A program made the position numbers and the translations under genes. This document shows, one piece after another, positions 1 to 8,379 of a DNA stretch of 64,000 nt; positions within the stretch are counted from its first letter, which is position 1; the number at the start of each line of letters is the position of its first letter. The DNA lies in NCBI RefSeq assembly GCF_000813965.1, contig NZ_JWLI01000006.1, forward strand, positions 248,001 through 312,000. The letters are read 5' to 3'. Source of the stretch: Leisingera sp. ANG-M7 (GTDB lineage Bacteria; Pseudomonadota; Alphaproteobacteria; Rhodobacterales; Rhodobacteraceae). Below the pieces are notes generated by a model that was given only the letters and a program-made list of their open reading frames with translations, had not been told where the DNA came from and made no database searches.

Positions 1-705
1 GGTCATGTCCGCCCAGAATGCCCAGCGCCGCACCGCCGCCCAGCACGCTGCCCCAGACAGCCAGCGCTGCCAGCAGCGGTGCCAGGCTGTGCGCCTGCGC
101 AGGCGGCTTGGGCAGGGTGCCGCTGCCCGGCAGTATCCGCCGCAGGGTGGCGTCGCGGTCGATCACATGGTGCTTCAGCGCGCCGGCAATATGCAGCCCC
201 AGCGCCGCCGCCAGCGTCCAGACCAGCAGCCAGTGCAGCCCGCCAAAGACCCCCGCCACCGCGTCGGACTTCGGCACAAACGGCAGGTTCTGCCCGAACG
301 GCCACCAGATCGGCGCAAAGCCTGTGGTTGCCGCATGGTGGATCCACCCCGACAGCGGTACCGCCACCAGCGAGCCGTACAAGAGCCAATGCACCACCTC
401 CGCCGCCAGCGCCTCTGCCTTGCGGTCAGGGTGCAGCAGGCCGGGCTTCGGCTGGCTCAGCGCCCACAGGATCCGCAGCAGCGCAGTAAAGAACACCGCC
501 ACCCCAACGGTCTTGTGCAGGGAGAACAGCAGCGTTGCCCGCTCGATCACCGCCTGGCTTCCGTCAAACCCGGGGCTCAGGATCTCATGCGCCAGTTCAT
601 TGGCGAAATAGCCCAGCGGAAAGGCCGAGAAGATCAGAAGGGCCGTCAGCCAGTGAAAGCCCTTGGCAACAGAGCCATAAGACGAAAATGTATTGGAGCG
701 GGACA
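1..705 (-). CDS. cytochrome b561 domain protein (C-terminus beyond window)
   Basis: A minus-strand frame is open from an ATG at 705 to the window edge (235 codons seen). It begins MSRSNTFSSYGSVAKGFHW. It is a four-helix haem-b membrane protein of the cytochrome b561/Ni-hydrogenase b-subunit type, with the expected histidines in KGFHW, SLHKTVG, WIHH and GLHIAGALKHH. A fifth hydrophobic stretch follows at about residues 205-225. Plain b561 proteins are about 180-190 aa, so this one carries a C-terminal extension; in this bacterial group that is often a YceI domain, but here it lies off the window. It probably moves electrons between membrane quinol and a periplasmic partner. It is divergent from fabD. 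Confidence 0.82.
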
Positions 706-882
706 TAAAGCGCATTTCCTGGTCAGGGTCCGGTTGACCTTAACCTAACCGCGCGCGCGCCCGATGCAACGCACGGGGCTGTCCGCCCATGCACAGGTTT
801 CGTGCGTCAGGTGCGGCTTTGCTTGTGCGTTAGGGAAAGGGCGGGTACATCAGGCAAAACGCTAAAACAGACGAGGTCATCA

Positions 883-1815
883 ATGACGATCGCATTTGTG
901 TTCCCCGGGCAGGGCGCCCAGACCATCGGCATGGGAAAGGCACTGGCTGAGGCCTATCCGGCCGCCAAGGCCATCTTTGACGAGGTGGACAGCGCTCTGG
1001 GCGAAAGCCTGAGCCAGCTGATCTGGGAGGGTGACATTGAAACCCTGACCCTGACCCAGAACGCCCAGCCCGCCCTGATGGCCACCTCGATGGCTGCCAT
1101 GCGCGCGCTGGAGGCCGAAGGCGTCACCATCGGCAAGGCCGCCTTTGTGGCGGGCCATTCGCTGGGCGAGTATTCTGCACTGGCCGCAGCCGGCGCGATT
1201 TCGGTCGCCGATACCGCCCGCCTGCTGCGCACCCGCGGCCTCGCGATGCAAAGCGCGGTGCCGGTGGGCGAGGGCGCCATGGCTGCGATCCTGGGTCTCG
1301 ACCTCGATGCGGTGCGTGCGGTGGCTGAGGAAGCCGCACAAGGCGAAGTCTGCCAGGCCGCCAACGACAACGACCCCACCCAGGTGGTGGTCTCCGGCGC
1401 CAAGGCCGCGGTGGAACGCGCTGCCGAAATCGCCAAGGAAAAGGGCGCCAAGCGCGCGGTGATGCTGCCGGTGTCCGCCCCGTTCCACTGCGCCCTGATG
1501 CAGCCCGCCGCCGACGCCATGGCCGAAGCGCTGGCAGGTGTCGATATCAAATCCCCGGCAGTGCCGCTGATCGCCAACGTGCGCGCTGATGCTGTCACCA
1601 GCCCGGACGAAATCCGCGCATTGCTGGTCGAGCAGGTCACCGGCTCCGTGCGCTGGCGCGAAAGCGTGCAGGCGATGGCTGCCAAGGGCGTCACCGAATT
1701 CTGGGAAATCGGCGCAGGCAAGGCGCTGTCGGGCATGATCCGCAAGATCGACCGCAACCTCGCCTGCCGCCAGGTCGGCGCCCCGGACGACGCCAAAGCC
1801 GCCGCTGAGGCCTGA
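883..1815 (+). CDS. fabD: malonyl-CoA:ACP transacylase FabD
   Basis: This 310-aa protein loads malonyl groups from CoA onto acyl carrier protein for type II fatty-acid synthesis in the cytosol. The start MTIAFVFPGQGAQ is the conserved FabD N-terminus and follows a weak GAGG; the frame is open upstream but those residues are not FabD-like. The nucleophile motif GHSLGE puts the catalytic Ser at 93, with Arg118 in the family position and the catalytic His at 202 in APFHC. The length is normal for the family. It is 64 bp upstream of fabG on the same strand and probably co-transcribed with it. Confidence 0.97.
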   Translation: MTIAFVFPGQGAQTIGMGKALAEAYPAAKAIFDEVDSALGESLSQLIWEGDIETLTLTQNAQPALMATSMAAMRALEAEGVTIGKAAFVAGHSLGEYSALAAAGAISVADTARLLRTRGLAMQSAVPVGEGAMAAILGLDLDAVRAVAEEAAQGEVCQAANDNDPTQVVVSGAKAAVERAAEIAKEKGAKRAVMLPVSAPFHCALMQPAADAMAEALAGVDIKSPAVPLIANVRADAVTSPDEIRALLVEQVTGSVRWRESVQAMAAKGVTEFWEIGAGKALSGMIRKIDRNLACRQVGAPDDAKAAAEA

Positions 1816-1879
1816 AACAGATTTACCGGCGCCTGCCCCCCCCCGGTGCGCGCCGGCACCGTATATAAAGGACAAGAAC

Positions 1880-2617
1880 ATGTTTGATCTGACTGGCAAG
1901 ACCGCCCTCATCACCGGCGCCTCCGGCGGTATCGGCGGCGACATCGCCCGCGCCCTGCACGCTGCGGGCGCCACCGTCGCGCTTTCCGGCACCCGCGAAG
2001 AGCCGCTGCAGGCGCTGGCCGCCGAACTGGGCGAGCGCGCCCATGTGCTGCCCTGCAACCTGTCTGATGCCGAGGCCGTTGAAGCCCTGCCGAAACAGGC
2101 GGCCGAGGCGATGGGCTCCGTCGATATCCTGGTCAACAACGCAGGCATCACCCGCGACAACCTCTTCATGCGCATGAAGGACGAAGAATGGCAGAGCGTT
2201 CTGGACGTGAACCTCACCTCCACCATGCGCCTGTGCCGCGGCGTGCTGCGCGGCATGATGAAGGCACGCTGGGGCCGCATCATCAACATCTCCTCCGTGG
2301 TGGGCGCCACCGGCAACCCCGGCCAGGGCAACTATGCCGCCTCCAAGGCCGGCATGGTGGGCATGTCCAAGTCGCTCGCCTATGAGGTCGCCAACCGCGG
2401 CATCACAGTGAATGCCGTTGCGCCGGGCTTCATTGCCACCGCGATGACCGACAAGCTGAACGACAACCAGAAAGACGCGATCCTCACCCAGATCCCGGCC
2501 GGCCGCATGGGGGATTCGAAGGAAATCGCCTCTGCCGTGCTTTATCTGGCCAGCCAGGAAGCGGGCTATGTCACCGGCACCACCCTGCATGTGAACGGCG
2601 GCATGGCGATGATCTGA
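1880..2617 (+). CDS. fabG: 3-oxoacyl-ACP reductase FabG
   Basis: This 245-aa classical short-chain dehydrogenase reduces 3-oxoacyl-ACP with NADPH, the second step of the elongation cycle. The nucleotide-binding motif TGASGGIG is at residues 12-19, NNAG is present, and the active site shows Ser, then YAASK. The C-terminus (TTLHVNGGMAMI) is typical FabG. Its position between fabD and acpP separates it from other SDR enzymes, including the one encoded at 33.5 kb. A strong intrinsic terminator follows. Confidence 0.97.
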   Translation: MFDLTGKTALITGASGGIGGDIARALHAAGATVALSGTREEPLQALAAELGERAHVLPCNLSDAEAVEALPKQAAEAMGSVDILVNNAGITRDNLFMRMKDEEWQSVLDVNLTSTMRLCRGVLRGMMKARWGRIINISSVVGATGNPGQGNYAASKAGMVGMSKSLAYEVANRGITVNAVAPGFIATAMTDKLNDNQKDAILTQIPAGRMGDSKEIASAVLYLASQEAGYVTGTTLHVNGGMAMI

Positions 2618-2641
2618 TCGCCCCTCCGCACCCGGATTTCG

Positions 2642-2672
2642 AAAACCCCGCAGCCTGTCTGCGGGGTTTTTT
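2642..2672 (+). terminator. intrinsic terminator of fabD-fabG
   Basis: Stem CCCCGCA/TGCGGGG extended by AAAA/TTTT, a 7-nt loop, then a run of six T, 25 bp after the fabG stop. Confidence 0.9.
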
Positions 2673-3034
2673 CGTTCCGGCAGCCCCGGACAAGAGCCTC
2701 AGTGCGGGCGAGCCTCAGCCGCCAAATGGTTGAAATCCGGTGAAAAAGCAAAAAAGATGCCATGCAGGCCTTGCAACCACTTGATTACAAGGCCATCTGC
2801 ACGCTTCATAGCGGCCACAGGCAAACTGCGCCGCAGGTCCGTGACCGCGCGAAACCGTTTGCCTTGGCTGCGGTCTATGCTATAGGCGGCCCGTATCCGC
2901 CGGCATTTCCCTTGGGAAACGCCGCACTGTCCCCGTCCCGCGGGGATCACACCGCCCGCTCCGGGCAATAACCACGCCGCCCGGCTAGGGCAGGGCAGAA
3001 CCGGGCAGAGTGCCCTGTAAAACGAGGAAGAGAC
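2673..3034. other. intergenic region before acpP
   Basis: This 362-bp stretch has no convincing gene; short open frames on both strands lack a ribosome site and family features. It holds the likely acpP promoter (2859-2886) and a leader of roughly 140 nt. Confidence 0.6.
2859..2886 (+). promoter_or_regulatory. putative acpP promoter
   Basis: TTGCCT, a 16-bp spacer, then TATAGG. It is a moderate sigma-70 match about 150 bp upstream of acpP, the first gene after the fabG terminator. Confidence 0.4.
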
Positions 3035-3268
3035 ATGAGCGACGTCGCAGATCGCGTAAAAAAGATCGTTGTTGAGCACCTGGGTGTTGAAGAAGACAAG
3101 GTCACCGAAAACGCCTCCTTCATCGACGATCTGGGCGCAGACAGCCTGGACACCGTGGAACTGGTGATGGCGTTTGAAGAAGAGTTCGGCATCGAGATCC
3201 CGGACGACGCAGCCGAAACCATCCAGACCTTCGGCGACGCGGTCAAGTTCATCTCCGAAGCGTCCTAA
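3035..3268 (+). CDS. acpP: acyl carrier protein
   Basis: This 77-aa acidic four-helix protein carries growing acyl chains on a phosphopantetheine arm. The attachment site is Ser37 in the invariant GADSLD motif, and the sequence is full length. The start follows a good GAGGAAG ribosome site. It sits between its own predicted promoter and terminator, so it is probably transcribed alone and at high level. In many alphaproteobacteria fabF follows acpP directly; here 3.8 kb separates them. Confidence 0.98.
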   Translation: MSDVADRVKKIVVEHLGVEEDKVTENASFIDDLGADSLDTVELVMAFEEEFGIEIPDDAAETIQTFGDAVKFISEAS

Positions 3269-3294
3269 GCCACGCTTCCAGATGACCGGATTTC

Positions 3295-3330
3295 ACGGCG
3301 CTCTCCTGCACGGAGGGCGCCGTTTTCTTT
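3295..3330 (+). terminator. intrinsic terminator of acpP
   Basis: Stem CGGCGCTCTCC/GGAGGGCGCCG with one wobble pair, loop TGCAC, then TTTTCTTTT. Confidence 0.9.
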
Positions 3331-3520
3331 TGGCGGCTGCGGCTCCGAATCTTCTCCTGCGGCAATCCGGCGCCTTGCGCCACCGTTCTATGTTTGCGCT
3401 AGCGGACATCCCTGGATTCCGCGCCGCAATTGTTCCATAAATGGTCATGAAACGGCGCACCTGCAGGAAAATTCCGTGCTACTCTGGCCTCATGAGGCAT
3501 TACATGAGGAGACTGGCACT

Positions 3521-4264
3521 ATGATCATCTACCCCACGATGCAACTTCAGAACGGCCGCTGCGTGACGCTTGAAAAAGGGCGTCTGGATGAGCCGCAGGT
3601 CTGGCATGTGGACCCGGTCGAAACCGCCAAGGGTTTTGCCGCGGCGGGGGCTGAATGGATGCACCTCACCGATTTCAACGCGCTGGAGGGCGACAGCAGC
3701 AACGAGGAGCTGGTTCAGCAGATCATCCGCAGCGCCGGCATCCCGGTGCAGCTGGGCGGCGGCATGCGCTCCCGCGAGCAGGTCGAGCATTGGATCGACA
3801 AGGGGGCAGGGCGCGTTGTGATCGGTACCCTGGCAGCCCGTGACCCGCATCTTGTTCAGGAACTGGCGAAACACCACCCGGACCAGATCGTTCTGGCGGT
3901 GGACATCTGGCAGGGCCAGGTGATGACCGACGGCTGGCGCAAATCCGGTGCCTTCACCCCGGAAGCTTACCTCGAAGCCTTCGCGGGCGCGCCCTTTGCA
4001 GGCATCCTCATCACCGATATCGATTCCGATGTGGCCGATACCGAGGCGCAGATGGGTCTGATCTCGCATCTCGCCTCGCTGGTGAAACTGCCGGTGATCG
4101 CCAGCGGCGTGGTGCGTAACACCGATGACATCTCACGGCTCAAGTACATTTCCAACATTGCCGGCGCACAGGTCGGCCGGGCGCTGTTCCGCAAGACGCT
4201 CTCGGTCGAGGAGGCGCTGGCCGTTGCCCGCCCGGAATCGGAACCGGTGGCCGAATTCCAGTAA
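3521..4264 (+). CDS. HisA-like TIM-barrel protein lacking the N-terminal catalytic Asp
   Basis: This 247-aa protein has the HisA/HisF half-barrel pattern: the phosphate loop QLGGGMRS, the strand LAVDIW that keeps the second catalytic Asp, ITDIDSD, and VGRALF near the end. HisA isomerises ProFAR to PRFAR, but canonical HisA begins IPAIDL with the catalytic Asp; here that strand reads YPTMQL with Gln in its place. The RDGT motif and the second GG phosphate loop (here ASGVV) are also lost. It is therefore probably not the histidine enzyme. The start is the ATG after GAGGAGAC; an upstream in-frame start gives residues unlike the family. It is a lone gene with its own terminator, placed in the fatty-acid locus. 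Confidence 0.72.
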   Translation: MIIYPTMQLQNGRCVTLEKGRLDEPQVWHVDPVETAKGFAAAGAEWMHLTDFNALEGDSSNEELVQQIIRSAGIPVQLGGGMRSREQVEHWIDKGAGRVVIGTLAARDPHLVQELAKHHPDQIVLAVDIWQGQVMTDGWRKSGAFTPEAYLEAFAGAPFAGILITDIDSDVADTEAQMGLISHLASLVKLPVIASGVVRNTDDISRLKYISNIAGAQVGRALFRKTLSVEEALAVARPESEPVAEFQ

Positions 4265-4318
4265 CCATCCGGCAGGGCTAAAAACAGCCCGGGAAAAACC
4301 AGCTTGGGAAATTCAGCC

Positions 4319-4347
4319 AAGGGCGCCTGCATTCAGGCGCCCTTTCT
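4319..4347 (+). terminator. intrinsic terminator of the HisA-like gene
   Basis: Stem GGGCGCCTG/CAGGCGCCC with flanking AA/TT and a 4-nt loop, followed by TTTCT. It lies between convergent genes. Confidence 0.75.
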
Positions 4348-4382
4348 GCGCTGGCCGGATGCCGGCAAGGCGCCAGCCGCTC

Positions 4383-5309
4383 TCAGGCCTGTGCACTGAC
4401 CGGATTGGCATGCGCCCCGGATTCTGCTTCCGCTGCCGGGGCTGCGGTCTGTTTCGACAGGCTGAGCAGCAACTGCAACTCTTCCGCTGTCATCGGCTTG
4501 CTGAACTTCATACCGACGTAGTCGGCGTTCTGCCAGGTCACCTGGGCGCGGATGTCCTCCAGACCGGGAAACACGGCCATGACCTCATCCTTGGGAGAGA
4601 GAGCCGGGATGCCAGGCAGCTGCCAGACCCGGACCTTGGCGCCCATGCGGCTGATATCAACCAGTTTCGCACGCAGCGTCTGCCGGTTTCTCTTCAGGTC
4701 GCAGTTCAGCAAGCAGGGGTGCCGCCTGCGTCTGCGCCGGTGGCGCCGGGCAATCCGCTCCGCCAGAAACAGGCCGCCGCCAGCCAGAAGCAGAACCGAC
4801 AGGGAGCTGGCAATGGCAGTTTCCTGCGAAATGCCCCTGATCCGCCCTATGCCGGCAGGGGTATCCGCCTCATTCTTCTGTTGCGGAGCGAAATCACATG
4901 GCAGCGGAATGATCCGGGCCGCAAATTCTTCCAGCAGCGTCGCCGTGCCAAGCCGTTCGGCGCTGGTTCCGGCCTTGGCAATGCCGTGCCGGTTGTAGAC
5001 CTGCAGCAGCCCCTTCTGCTGCGTGATCAGCCGAATGGCCAGCGGCTCATACACCTCCATCCCGGACCGCCGCATCTGCATACGCAGCGTCACCACCGGA
5101 TGGTCCTCCAGCCAATGCTGCAGCAGCCTGGCCTTGACCGGATTGTTGCCGGTTTGCAGATGCTCAAGGAACCCGCGCGCCTCATGCTGAAACATCACCA
5201 GGTCAGACTGCAGCAAGCAGGTTGCCCTGGACGCCGCAGCCGGGCGTGCACCGGTCCAGGCTGCAACAGACGCGGCGAGTGCTGCCAGGATCAAGGGCCA
5301 GTGTTTCAT
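4383..5309 (-). CDS. membrane protein with periplasmic domain and cytoplasmic PilZ domain (copy 1)
   Basis: This 308-aa protein starts with a signal peptide (MKHWPLILAALAASVAAW). A periplasmic helical domain follows at about 30-160, with Cys31 and Cys138 likely able to pair. A membrane helix is at about 164-184, and a cytoplasmic PilZ domain at about 190-280. The PilZ domain shows the basic RRHRRRRRR cluster and DISRMG (218-223), the RxxxR plus D/NxSxxG signature that binds cyclic-di-GMP in this family. It is paralogous to the gene at 5832-6704 along its whole length. A job in linking a periplasmic signal to c-di-GMP output is inference; no specific ligand can be named. Confidence 0.72.
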   Translation of the reverse strand: MKHWPLILAALAASVAAWTGARPAAASRATCLLQSDLVMFQHEARGFLEHLQTGNNPVKARLLQHWLEDHPVVTLRMQMRRSGMEVYEPLAIRLITQQKGLLQVYNRHGIAKAGTSAERLGTATLLEEFAARIIPLPCDFAPQQKNEADTPAGIGRIRGISQETAIASSLSVLLLAGGGLFLAERIARRHRRRRRRHPCLLNCDLKRNRQTLRAKLVDISRMGAKVRVWQLPGIPALSPKDEVMAVFPGLEDIRAQVTWQNADYVGMKFSKPMTAEELQLLLSLSKQTAAPAAEAESGAHANPVSAQA

Positions 5310-5371
5310 GAAAGGGGCTCGCTCTACAGCTGGGGCCGGGCCGGCGTGGAAACATATGCAGAAAGACTACC

Positions 5372-5389
5372 AATGAGGGTGGTATCATT
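5372..5389. promoter_or_regulatory. dyad upstream of PilZ copy 1
   Basis: AATGA-N8-TCATT, 63 bp upstream of the copy 1 start, in AT-rich DNA. It is an operator candidate of unknown regulator. Confidence 0.3.
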
Positions 5390-5390
5390 G

Positions 5391-5418
5391 ATTAACTTCA
5401 CCCTATGGGGGAGTTAAT
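5391..5418. promoter_or_regulatory. second dyad upstream of PilZ copy 1
   Basis: ATTAACT-N14-AGTTAAT, with CCC and GGG inside that extend the stem. It is immediately beside the 5372-5389 dyad. Confidence 0.35.
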
Positions 5419-5425
5419 TCGCCAT

Positions 5426-5454
5426 AAAAGCGAAAGCCGCGCTCGGAGCGCGGC
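5426..5454 (-). terminator. intrinsic terminator, minus strand, no adjacent gene
   Basis: Arms GCCGCGCTC/GAGCGCGGC form a 9-bp stem with very short centre; on the minus strand it is followed by TTTCGCTTTT. It is far from the nearest stop codon (5832). Confidence 0.6.
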
Positions 5455-5831
5455 AATAGAGATGGGACGGGTTGAACAAAATCTGAAGGAAAGCAGTGTT
5501 AGCAGGCCGACTGAGGCAAAAGCCGCCGGTTGGGAGGCGCGGTGCAGGGACCGTCCCTGTGCACGCAGCCCCAATCCTTCGGCTGTGAAGGGGAACCAGG
5601 AGGGCACCTGGAATCAGGATCCAATAATTCCCCATCCCTTGTCAGGCCGGAAATCCGCCAAACCCGCAGGACGCCAGAACGGCTGGTTTTCGCCGGACTG
5701 GCCCGCTTCGAAGAGAGCCTGCGCTGCCATCGGTTCGATGTGCTGGCGGACCGCCGCCATTCCCCGCGCGTGCCGGACAGCTGAAATTTTGCGGTTTTGG
5801 CTCCAGGGCTGTGGAGATTGCGGGGCCGGCC

Positions 5832-6704
5832 TTACAGCCCCAGCCGGGCTTCTTCCCGAATGCCGCCATCCTCCATCGGGAATTCCTCGAGCAGCCGGTG
5901 AAGCTGTATGAAGTTGAATTCGCTGACGAATTGAACGCCAACGTAATCCGCCGTCTTCCAGCGCACTTGCGCTTCCACAATGTGCCCGCCAAAGCGCAGC
6001 GTCACGCGTCCGGAGGGGTCGCATTGGGTGTTCGGATGCACCTTGGCACCGGCCCTGCTGAGGTCGACAAGATATCCCTGCACGGTCCGGCCGCCCGTCT
6101 GCAGCACGCAAGGAACGGCGCAGGGGTAGCGTTTGGTGCGGCGGATCTTGCGGATGCCGATCCGGTCCAGGAAATACAAAACGCTTCCGCCCAGAACCAG
6201 AAACGAGACCCAGGCAATGCCCGCGTTGATGATCTGCTGGCGCTGGCGGGCGTCATTGGCGTTGATTGCCACCAGCTTGCTGCCGAACCCGTCTTCCTTG
6301 ATCTGATCGCACGGCAGCGCCTCCACCAGGGTGGCGTACTGCGACTGCAACTCGTAGATCCCCATGTGGCGCGCGCCTTCCAGCGCCGCCTGGCGGCCCT
6401 GGCTGGACAGAATCTGCAGCAGAACCTTGTTTTGCTGCATCAGCTTGAGCGTTCCTGCCTCAACCTGCTGAATCCCGACGGCCCGCATCCGCTGCTTCAG
6501 CGGTGCAGGCGGATTTGCGCCGATCCAGCTGTTCAACTGCTGCACGTAATAAGAGCTCTGTCCGGTCTCAAGATACCCCAGAAACCCGGCTGAGGCCCGG
6601 TTCAGGTCGGAAAGATCCTGATGCACAGGGCAGGACGCGTCCGCCCGTCCGGGCAGCAGGGACAGGGTCAGCAAAACAGCAACTGTCGGAAGCCATTTGC
6701 GCAT
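5832..6704 (-). CDS. membrane protein with periplasmic domain and cytoplasmic PilZ domain (copy 2)
   Basis: This 290-aa protein has the same plan as copy 1: signal peptide (1-23, ending ADASC), a periplasmic helical domain with Cys25 and Cys132 aligned to the cysteines of copy 1, a membrane helix at 160-179, and a PilZ domain at about 188-275. RRTKR and VDLSRAG (213-219) keep the c-di-GMP binding signature. Upstream GAGGA stands 11 nt before the ATG. Copies 1 and 2 are diverged, share only the architecture and scattered identity, and are separated by 522 bp, so they may be regulated separately. Confidence 0.74.
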   Translation of the reverse strand: MRKWLPTVAVLLTLSLLPGRADASCPVHQDLSDLNRASAGFLGYLETGQSSYYVQQLNSWIGANPPAPLKQRMRAVGIQQVEAGTLKLMQQNKVLLQILSSQGRQAALEGARHMGIYELQSQYATLVEALPCDQIKEDGFGSKLVAINANDARQRQQIINAGIAWVSFLVLGGSVLYFLDRIGIRKIRRTKRYPCAVPCVLQTGGRTVQGYLVDLSRAGAKVHPNTQCDPSGRVTLRFGGHIVEAQVRWKTADYVGVQFVSEFNFIQLHRLLEEFPMEDGGIREEARLGL

Positions 6705-6985
6705 GGCAGTGTGTTCCTCACGTATTTCCGGTGGTGAGTTTGGCGCAAAGTTGCGAATTTGAGGTTAACGCAGAGGCATCCGCTACTGATAATTGTCGGT
6801 TGGCGGCTCTTGGTGCGGCGTCCTTGCCCCGGAGATCGGGTGCAGCCGCGGGCTGCACGCAAAAAGACGGGCTGGAGACATAATGGCCCAGAGCTCCAGC
6901 CCGTTCTGGCAATCCAAGAGGACGGATGCCGAGTTTCGCGTTTTGATAAAATCAACCTACGACTGAGTCGTTAATCAATCGTTCT

Positions 6986-7017
6986 CGTGACGCAAAAATA
7001 GCGTCACGGGGCTTTTT
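6986..7017 (+). terminator. orphan intrinsic terminator
   Basis: Perfect 8-bp stem CGTGACGC/GCGTCACG, 7-nt A-rich loop, then GGGCTTTTT. No plus-strand gene precedes it for over 2.6 kb, so it may end a small RNA. Confidence 0.65.
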
Positions 7018-7048
7018 CCGCTACGTCACACCGGCAGCCAGCCCGCTC

Positions 7049-7077
7049 TTGCACCCGGTTGCCATTCCAAGCTATTT
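7049..7077 (+). promoter_or_regulatory. putative fabF promoter
   Basis: TTGCAC, a 17-bp spacer, then CTATTT, ending 36 bp before the fabF ATG and just after the orphan terminator. Confidence 0.4.
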
Positions 7078-7113
7078 GAACGGACGGATTGCCGAGGCAT
7101 AGGAGAGCAAGGA

Positions 7114-8379
7114 ATGCGCCGAGTAGTAGTCACCGGACTGGGCCTGGTCACCCCGCTGGCCAGCGGAGTCGAAGAAACCTGGTCCCGGTTGCTGGATGGA
7201 CAGTCGGGTGCCGGCCCAATCACCCTGTTTGATGCCGAGGCAAGCGGCGTCACCACGACCTATGCCTGCGAGGTCCCGCGCGGCGATGGCTCCGAGGGCA
7301 CCTTCAACCCCGATGGCTGGGTCATCAAGAAAGAGCAGAAAAAGATCGACGACTTCATCCTCTATGGCATCGCCGCCGCCGACATGGCCGTGCGTGACGC
7401 CGGCTGGACGCCCGAGGACGAGGAAAGCCGCCTGCGCACCGGCGTGATGATCGGCTCCGGCATTGGCGGCCTCAGCTCGATCGCCGACACCGCGGTGATG
7501 ATCAAGGAGAAGGGCCCCCGCCGGGTGTCGCCGTTCTTCATCCCCGGCGCGCTGATCAACCTGATCTCCGGCCAGGTCTCGATCCGCTTCGGCTTCAAGG
7601 GCCCGAACCACTCTGTCGTGACCGCCTGTTCGACCGGCGCCCACGCCATCGGCGACGCGGCCCGGCTGATCAAATCCGGCGACGCCGATGTGATGATCGC
7701 CGGCGGCGCCGAAGCCGCGATCTGCGAAATCGGCATCGCCGGCTTCAACGCTTGCAAGGCTCTGTCGACCAAACGCGCCGACGACCCGACCAAGGCCTCG
7801 CGCCCCTATGACGCCGACCGCGACGGGTTCGTGATGGGCGAGGGCGCCGGCATCGTGGTGCTGGAAGACTACGAGCACGCCAAGGCCCGCGGCGCCAAGA
7901 TCTATGCCGAAGTGCTGGGCTACGGCCTCTCTGGCGACGCCTACCACATCACCGCACCCTCCGAGGACGGAGAGGGCGGCGAGCGCTCGATGAAGGCTGC
8001 CCTGGCCAACGCCGGGCTGGACGCCTCCGCCATCGACTACATCAACGCCCACGGCACCTCGACCATGGCCGACACCATCGAACTGGGCGCGGTTGAGCGC
8101 CTGCTGGGCGACCACGCGGGCAATGTCACCATGTCCTCGACCAAATCCGCCACTGGCCACCTCCTGGGTGCCGCCGGCGCGATTGAGGCGATCTTCTCGA
8201 TCCTGGCGATCCGCGACCAGGTGGCCCCGCCGACCATCAACCTCGACAACCCCGCGGTTGAAACCCCGGTCGACCTGGCCCCCAACGCCAAGCGCGAACG
8301 CAAGATCAATGTGGCCCTGTCGAACTCCTTCGGCTTCGGCGGCACCAACGCATCGGTCCTGTTCGGGAAACCTGACTGA
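7114..8379 (+). CDS. fabF: 3-oxoacyl-ACP synthase II (KAS II)
   Basis: This 421-aa condensing enzyme extends acyl-ACP by two carbons using malonyl-ACP. The catalytic triad is visible: Cys172 in VTACSTGAH, His313 in NAHGTST and His349 in SATGHLLGAAGA. The C-terminal glycine loop SFGFGGTNASV is intact. The start is preceded by AGGAGAGCAAGGA. Its stop overlaps the mltG start by one base (TGATG), so the two are translationally coupled, a common alphaproteobacterial arrangement linking lipid and wall synthesis. Confidence 0.97.
   Translation: MRRVVVTGLGLVTPLASGVEETWSRLLDGQSGAGPITLFDAEASGVTTTYACEVPRGDGSEGTFNPDGWVIKKEQKKIDDFILYGIAAADMAVRDAGWTPEDEESRLRTGVMIGSGIGGLSSIADTAVMIKEKGPRRVSPFFIPGALINLISGQVSIRFGFKGPNHSVVTACSTGAHAIGDAARLIKSGDADVMIAGGAEAAICEIGIAGFNACKALSTKRADDPTKASRPYDADRDGFVMGEGAGIVVLEDYEHAKARGAKIYAEVLGYGLSGDAYHITAPSEDGEGGERSMKAALANAGLDASAIDYINAHGTSTMADTIELGAVERLLGDHAGNVTMSSTKSATGHLLGAAGAIEAIFSILAIRDQVAPPTINLDNPAVETPVDLAPNAKRERKINVALSNSFGFGGTNASVLFGKPD

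Larger units (their letters stand above)
5310..5831. other. gap between the two PilZ genes
   Basis: This 522-bp stretch has no credible protein; the open frames lack ribosome sites and resemble nothing. It holds two dyads close to the copy 1 start (5372-5389 and 5391-5418), an intrinsic terminator on the minus strand (5426-5454) about 380 nt past the copy 2 stop, and a hairpin near 5541-5563. A small RNA or long 3' leader on the minus strand is possible. Confidence 0.5.
6705..7113. other. intergenic region before fabF
   Basis: This 409-bp stretch lies between the divergent PilZ copy 2 and fabF. It has no convincing protein gene. It contains an orphan plus-strand terminator (6986-7017) with no gene upstream of it on that strand, then the likely fabF promoter (7049-7077). 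Confidence 0.55.

Noticed and set aside
880-2331. Long minus-strand frames opposite fabD-fabG
   Set aside because: Shadow frames of two certain genes; no ribosome site or recognisable domain.
2762-2971. Small open frame before acpP
   Set aside because: No ribosome site, and it contains the likely acpP promoter.
5405-5911. Open frame of 168 codons on the plus strand between the PilZ genes
   Set aside because: No ribosome site, Arg/Pro/Ala-biased nonsense-like composition, and it overlaps the end of PilZ copy 2 on the other strand.
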